A program made the position numbers and the translations under genes. Positions 60,528 to 64,000 of a stretch of 64,000 bases of DNA are shown piece by piece. This DNA is from Gnetum montanum. Lineage: Eukaryota > Streptophyta > Gnetopsida > Gnetales > Gnetaceae. Below the pieces are notes generated by a model. The model made no database searches. It was given only the letters and a program-made list of their open reading frames with translations, and was not told where the DNA came from. Each line of letters begins with the position of its first letter. Position 1 is the stretch's first letter. The stretch lies in the NCBI GenBank assembly GCA_015680685.1, contig MNCI01026476.1:466707-530706 (forward strand). Direction: 5' to 3'.

Positions 60528-60948
60528 CAAGATGAGGACTCCTACTGGATGAAGCTATCCTACCAGGTATGGACTTATTGATTTACAGTTCGGTAGTGAT
60601 TCAAGATTTGGCAAAAAGATACTTATGAATGCTTTAATGCCAACAACATGGTTTTGCTCACTCGTAAAACTTTGAATCTATTTCACAGCCTGTTTGCCAA
60701 TGTTTATTTAATTGGTGCATAAGTATACATCTCACTTTTCTTTGACTTGTGTTAGTATTTGATGGAGCAATGATCATTACTAAGAAAAATTCGTTTAAGA
60801 ATTCAATTCCAATATTTAAGAGCTTAAAAGTTTACTGAAAAGTTAACTTTCATTACTGGCATTAACTTACCAGTGAGTATATCAACAGCTATATCCAATC
60901 CTGGCAATACAGAGGATGTCTTTGTCACTGCAGCAATGTCTCGTATGT

Positions 60949-61423
60949 GGACCCATTGTGCGATACACAATGACTGAGCTTGTCCGCGAGTATAAGGCAT
61001 GGACTAGTAAAAAAGTACAACAAATAAAGGATGCGATGATAGCAGTAATTTATACATAAGCCTATGGAAATACTGCAGTGCTTGCACGGGCACAGGCAAT
61101 TAGTCATGGTATCTCAAAAGCAGGAGTTGGAGTTCCAACCTCATATTGTGAACAAAGTACAAACAAGAAAATAAAAAGCTTGGTAAAACGCTATAACAGT
61201 TTTGTTATTGGAAGTCCCACGCTAGGTGGTCATATGCAAACTCCAGTACAAAATGCTTTGGGATTTAATTCTCAATGACAATGAAGCAAGGGCATTTGGA
61301 TCCTTTGGGTGAAGCTGAAGATGAAATGGAGCAGTGCCTCAAGGATGGAGGCTTCTCATTTGCTTTCCTATTAATTCGTTGCAAGTTTAAGCCAACGGAA
61401 GCGACATGGCAATTATGTCGCTT
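60949..61423 (+). pseudogene. FLV: Flavodiiron protein fragment (flavodoxin-like domain), broken
   Basis: Reads GPIVRYTMTELVREYKAWTS from 60949, then AYGNTAVLARAQAISHGISK, FVIGSPTLGGHMQTPVQNAL at 61201-61260, NEARAFGSFG in another frame, and DEMEQCLKDGGFSFAF with RCKFKPTEAT at about 61320-61407. These are hallmark phrases of the flavodoxin-like (FMN-binding) domain of photosynthetic A-type/B-type flavodiiron proteins, which send electrons from the chain near photosystem I to oxygen in plastids. An in-frame TAA at 61057-61059 and at least two frameshifts (near 61263 and 61309, the latter losing the W-S of the usual FGSFGWSG) kill it. No beta-lactamase-like diiron domain or flavin-reductase domain is present, and the similarity stops at a hairpin at 61384. 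A real exon boundary may precede it (TGCAG at about 60928-60932). Confidence 0.85.
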
Positions 61424-61438
61424 CCGTTGGCTTAAACT
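61384..61438. repeat. Perfect inverted repeat ending the FLV fragment
   Basis: 24-base arms 61384-61407 and 61415-61438, fully complementary, with a 7-base loop GGCAATT. The left arm is FLV coding sequence (KFKPTEAT); the right arm is its reverse copy. Confidence 0.97.
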
Positions 61439-61439
61439 C

Positions 61440-61740
61440 AAAGAAAGAAGGGGTACTCAGTTCGTTGTTGCTTCACACGTGGTGGGAAACAACTTCTTGT
61501 TCACGGTGGAAGTTCAGCAATTATGAAACAACTTCTGAGTTGCAGCACGACAAAATGGTTAAACGAATTTTGAATGGGTTGGCCTGGCGCGAAGTTGCCA
61601 ACTACGCTGAGGATATGTTCGTTGAAAAGGTTGATGAGCGTGTTCAGCAGGATGAGCAGCAGCAGCAGTTCATGGCCGCTGCCAATGACGAGAATTACAG
61701 TGGTGGTAACGACTGGCTGATGAGGCCTCTACCGGATTAA
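61440..61740 (+). pseudogene. Unrecognised gene-like fragment, GC-richer
   Basis: A clean frame 61465-61740 ends in a TAA and reads DKMVKRILNGLAWREVANYA, EDMFVEKVDERV, a Gln run (QQDEQQQQ) and GGNDWLMRPLPD. Base use (CTG, CGC, GCC, CAG codons) is distinctly richer in G and C than anything around it, apart from young LTRs. I do not recognise the protein. It follows the FLV fragment directly after the hairpin, so the two look joined secondarily. Could be a captured exon, a transferred fragment or an unknown transposon gene. Confidence 0.4.
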
Positions 61741-61809
61741 GGCCTGGCAGAGTAAACCTTACCTTTCCTTTAGAAAGATATGAGGTCGATAGATTCCAGG
61801 AAGCTAACT

Positions 61810-61943
61810 GACTTTAACCGAATTCGTTACCAATATGGGCTTGGTTCAGTAAATTAAATTATTGGACATTGAGAATGACTTTAACCGAATTGGTTACCTA
61901 AAAAAGGCCTGGTTCAGTAAATTAAATTATTGGACATTGAGAA
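61810..61943 (+). repeat. 67-bp tandem duplication
   Basis: GACTTTAACCGAATT begins at 61810 and at 61877; both units end in AAATTAAATTATTGGACATT. About 10 differences between the units. Confidence 0.93.
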
Positions 61944-62014
61944 CGAACGACCAAATTCTGTGTCTCAGCGAAAATCATGTGAGAGAAGTTGTACGCAGTG
62001 AAATGGTAGAGGCA

Positions 62015-62060
62015 NNNNNNNNNNNNNNNNNNNNNNNNNNNNNNNNNNNNNNNNNNNNNN
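62015..62060. other. Assembly gap (46 N)
   Basis: Run of N inside the gene-like region. Confidence 0.99.
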
Positions 62061-62500
62061 TTTAATAAAGACAGATGAGCCAAATGCCACTGTTTCAGTA
62101 GAAGAAGTGAAATATCTTGTCCAGCTTCAGAGCAGCCCAGGAGCAATGAAATAATTACATAGAATTAGCTACTCCTGAGAATTATTTCAATCCTGAGATA
62201 ATCAAAGTTCAGGAAAGTTTCATGACGACAACGCAACAGTAAAACTCAAGCTGGTGGATAACCCTGGTAGAGCTAAAGTTTAGTCATAAGCTACCAATTC
62301 TGCTTTCATCGTAGATGACGGTCCTAACACTATCCTCAATACGGATTGTGTACTGATCGCAAAAGAAGGACGTGATGTACTAAGTGTAAGTCAACCTGCA
62401 GCTAAACAGTCTGCATTAGAACAAGTGGAGGCATTAAAACAAATGGATAGGTCAAGCAAGAGGGGAAGAGTAATGATGACTTAATCAAAAAGCCAGTGGA
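62061..62500 (+). pseudogene. Second unrecognised gene-like fragment
   Basis: Short protein-like frames with stops: ATVSVEEVKYLVQLQSSPGA near 62080-62140, NATVKLKLVDNPGRAKV near 62230-62278, and AFIVDDGPNTILNTDCVLIA, KEGRDVLSVSQPA near 62300-62400. Composition again differs from the AT-rich surroundings. No family recognised. Confidence 0.35.
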
Positions 62501-62847
62501 TAATTTAATAATAACAAGGCTTATGTTCATAAGACTAAAGTGCCATCCCATACTCCATGATGCGAATATCAACTCACCAGCAACAATGAGATTAAACATT
62601 TATCAAGTGTTTCTTCTTTGTGCAATGAAATTTCATTCTTACTTGTGTTCACGCCTACTTTTTGGTGCCTTCAACGCCAAAAATTGTTTTATGGTTATCA
62701 TGAAAATATCATGGTATTTCTTTGAATTTCTGACTAGGAGAATGCAGATCATACCTTTTCAGTTGCCATGTCAAGCATAACACCATTATAAGACAACTAA
62801 CATTATCAATGTCATTTCACTTCCTAGAGAAACTAGTGTATGAGATA

Positions 62848-62934
62848 ACTATAGGTCCACAGAATTCAATCGGATCACGCATAACACCTTACTAACTCAT
62901 ATGGTGGGGTGTAGGGGTACCTTGCTACTTATCA
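62848..62934 (+). repeat. Family A LTR 3' end fragment, plus strand
   Basis: TCAATCGGATCACGC, then ATATGGTGGGGTGTAGGGGT and an end at TACTTATCA, matching the last 85 bp of family A LTRs (CGTATGGTGGAGTGTAGGGG...CTCATCA read in the same direction). No primer site follows, so the adjoining sequence has been lost. Confidence 0.75.
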
Positions 62935-63009
62935 TGTAGCATAGTACAACATCTTAACCACGACAGTTGTGTATTGTTTGGAACAAAGGCATGGTCTACA
63001 TTTAACTTT

Positions 63010-63110
63010 TCTGATGCCCACGGGCATCTATAGAAGTGGTTATGCAAGGGTATTATGTTAGGAGCTTGCTTTGGGGAGGACCCACTTGCATAACATTTTT
63101 TGATCATAGC
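63010..63110 (+). repeat. Fragment of family A spacer, plus strand
   Basis: GCTTTGGGGAGGACCCACTT and flanks match, in reverse, the spacer of copies 1 and 2 (near 8411 and 50245). With the LTR fragment just upstream it marks a plus-strand family A relic missing primer site and gag. Confidence 0.65.
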
Positions 63111-64000
63111 TTTGAACTAAGCTTCAAATCTTCTAGAACATCAATGCCAATTTCTTTGAATTTATACATGATTTTGGGACTACTTCTCATCCATTTTATT
63201 AATTTTTCCTACTTTTCTATTTCCATTTCCATTAATATTTCTTAGCCATCTTTTGAATTAGACCTTTCGTTTCAAATGTTTGAAAACATTTGTACTTATG
63301 GAGTTACGCTTATTAGTTGTGGATGCTAGAGATGTTTGCTTTGAAATTTTTCCAACATCCTATTTTCGAACATCATGGTAACTAATAGTAATTAATCAAG
63401 ATAATGTAAATAGCTTGATGATTTTGGTTATCTCATAGCCTTCGGCATAGTATGCTATAATCAACTTGTGCTCAAATGAAGACTAAGGAATCTGAAAAGG
63501 GCTAATTATTAAGGAAAAGTTACCAAAACTAATGTTGATTCTTTAGTGACTATAGGTTATGCTAAAAGAAATGCCTAAGGAAGAAGGTCTTTTGCCAAGC
63601 ATGAAAACAAAGCCAAGAGGGGGACAACAAAAGATATGCCCATAGACAAATCATAGCACATATAAGATAGAGGCTCAAACATTACATGTTTGATAAATCC
63701 ATGGGATGATAAGAAGAAATTTTAGTCCATCTTTCAAGAATGTTTTACATAACCAGAAAAGCATCGACATCACAATCAAGGTTAAAAGTCTACCACTACT
63801 AGTAGCAACAAGAAGAATCATCTTTGCATATTTTTGAAGATCTCTGCAAATTTTGTAATCTTCAATGTTTTTCCAATCTTTTTGTCAGTTTGTCATTTTG
63901 TATGCATCCACTCAAATGAGATTTTTTAATGTGGCACATAGAGTCAGTCAATAGTTAGGATCAATCAATAGTCCTATCATTTCCAATTTTTTGTAAAGAA
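63111..64000. other. Stretch without a supported gene
   Basis: AT-rich. Possibly the continuation of the family A relic; no clear 3' ORF motif read. Confidence 0.35.

Overview
This looks like nuclear DNA from a plant with a very large, repeat-filled genome. The bulk is decayed LTR retrotransposons of the Ty3/gypsy type (Athila/Tat branch, with tRNA-Asp-like primer sites), plus one Ty1/copia element. I see no intact host gene. The best taxonomic clue is a broken flavodiiron-protein (FLV) fragment at 60949-61423. FLV genes were lost from flowering plants but kept in gymnosperms, so a conifer or other gymnosperm is likely. This is inference.

Layout. 1-2440: plus-strand remnant of an Athila-like pol. 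3704-12881: a minus-strand element ('family A', copy 1) with gag and a long 3' ORF but no polymerase or integrase. 14270-15660 and 17790-19760: decayed plus-strand reading frames, the second a Tat-type pol with two RNase H segments. 20406-20941: a family A LTR, apparently solo, cut by an assembly gap. 22597-58690: a nest of insertions. An old minus-strand Tat integrase is split at 23461/57654 by a 34.2 kb block. That block is a second minus-strand Tat element (LTRs at 23462-24436 and 56680-57648) which itself contains three insertions: a plus-strand Ty3 element with full gag-pol ('family B', 24461-35271, whose 3' LTR carries a solo family A LTR), a gag-only copia element (39939-45576), and family A copy 2 (45621-54287). 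58690-60200 is AT-rich remnant. 60200-62500 holds gene-like fragments including the FLV piece. 62848-63110 is a plus-strand family A remnant.

The most interesting system is family A. Two diverged copies share one layout: LTR, tRNA-Asp-like primer site, gag, a non-coding spacer, a second promoter-like block (GATATC palindromes followed by a TATA box), then an approximately 925-codon 3' ORF. That ORF has a conserved N-terminal domain, a Pro/Gln-rich linker, a long coiled coil and a conserved C-terminus. Neither copy has room for pol. Family B shares the gag, the LTR ends, the primer site and the C-terminal part of the 3' ORF and also carries pol, so it is a natural candidate for the autonomous partner. 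Family A therefore looks like a non-autonomous family that kept gag and an accessory protein, with its own internal promoter for the latter.

Almost every reading frame here has stops and frameshifts. Many look like C-to-T or G-to-A changes, as expected of methylated, silenced repeats. Boundaries marked approximate in the entries were judged by eye.
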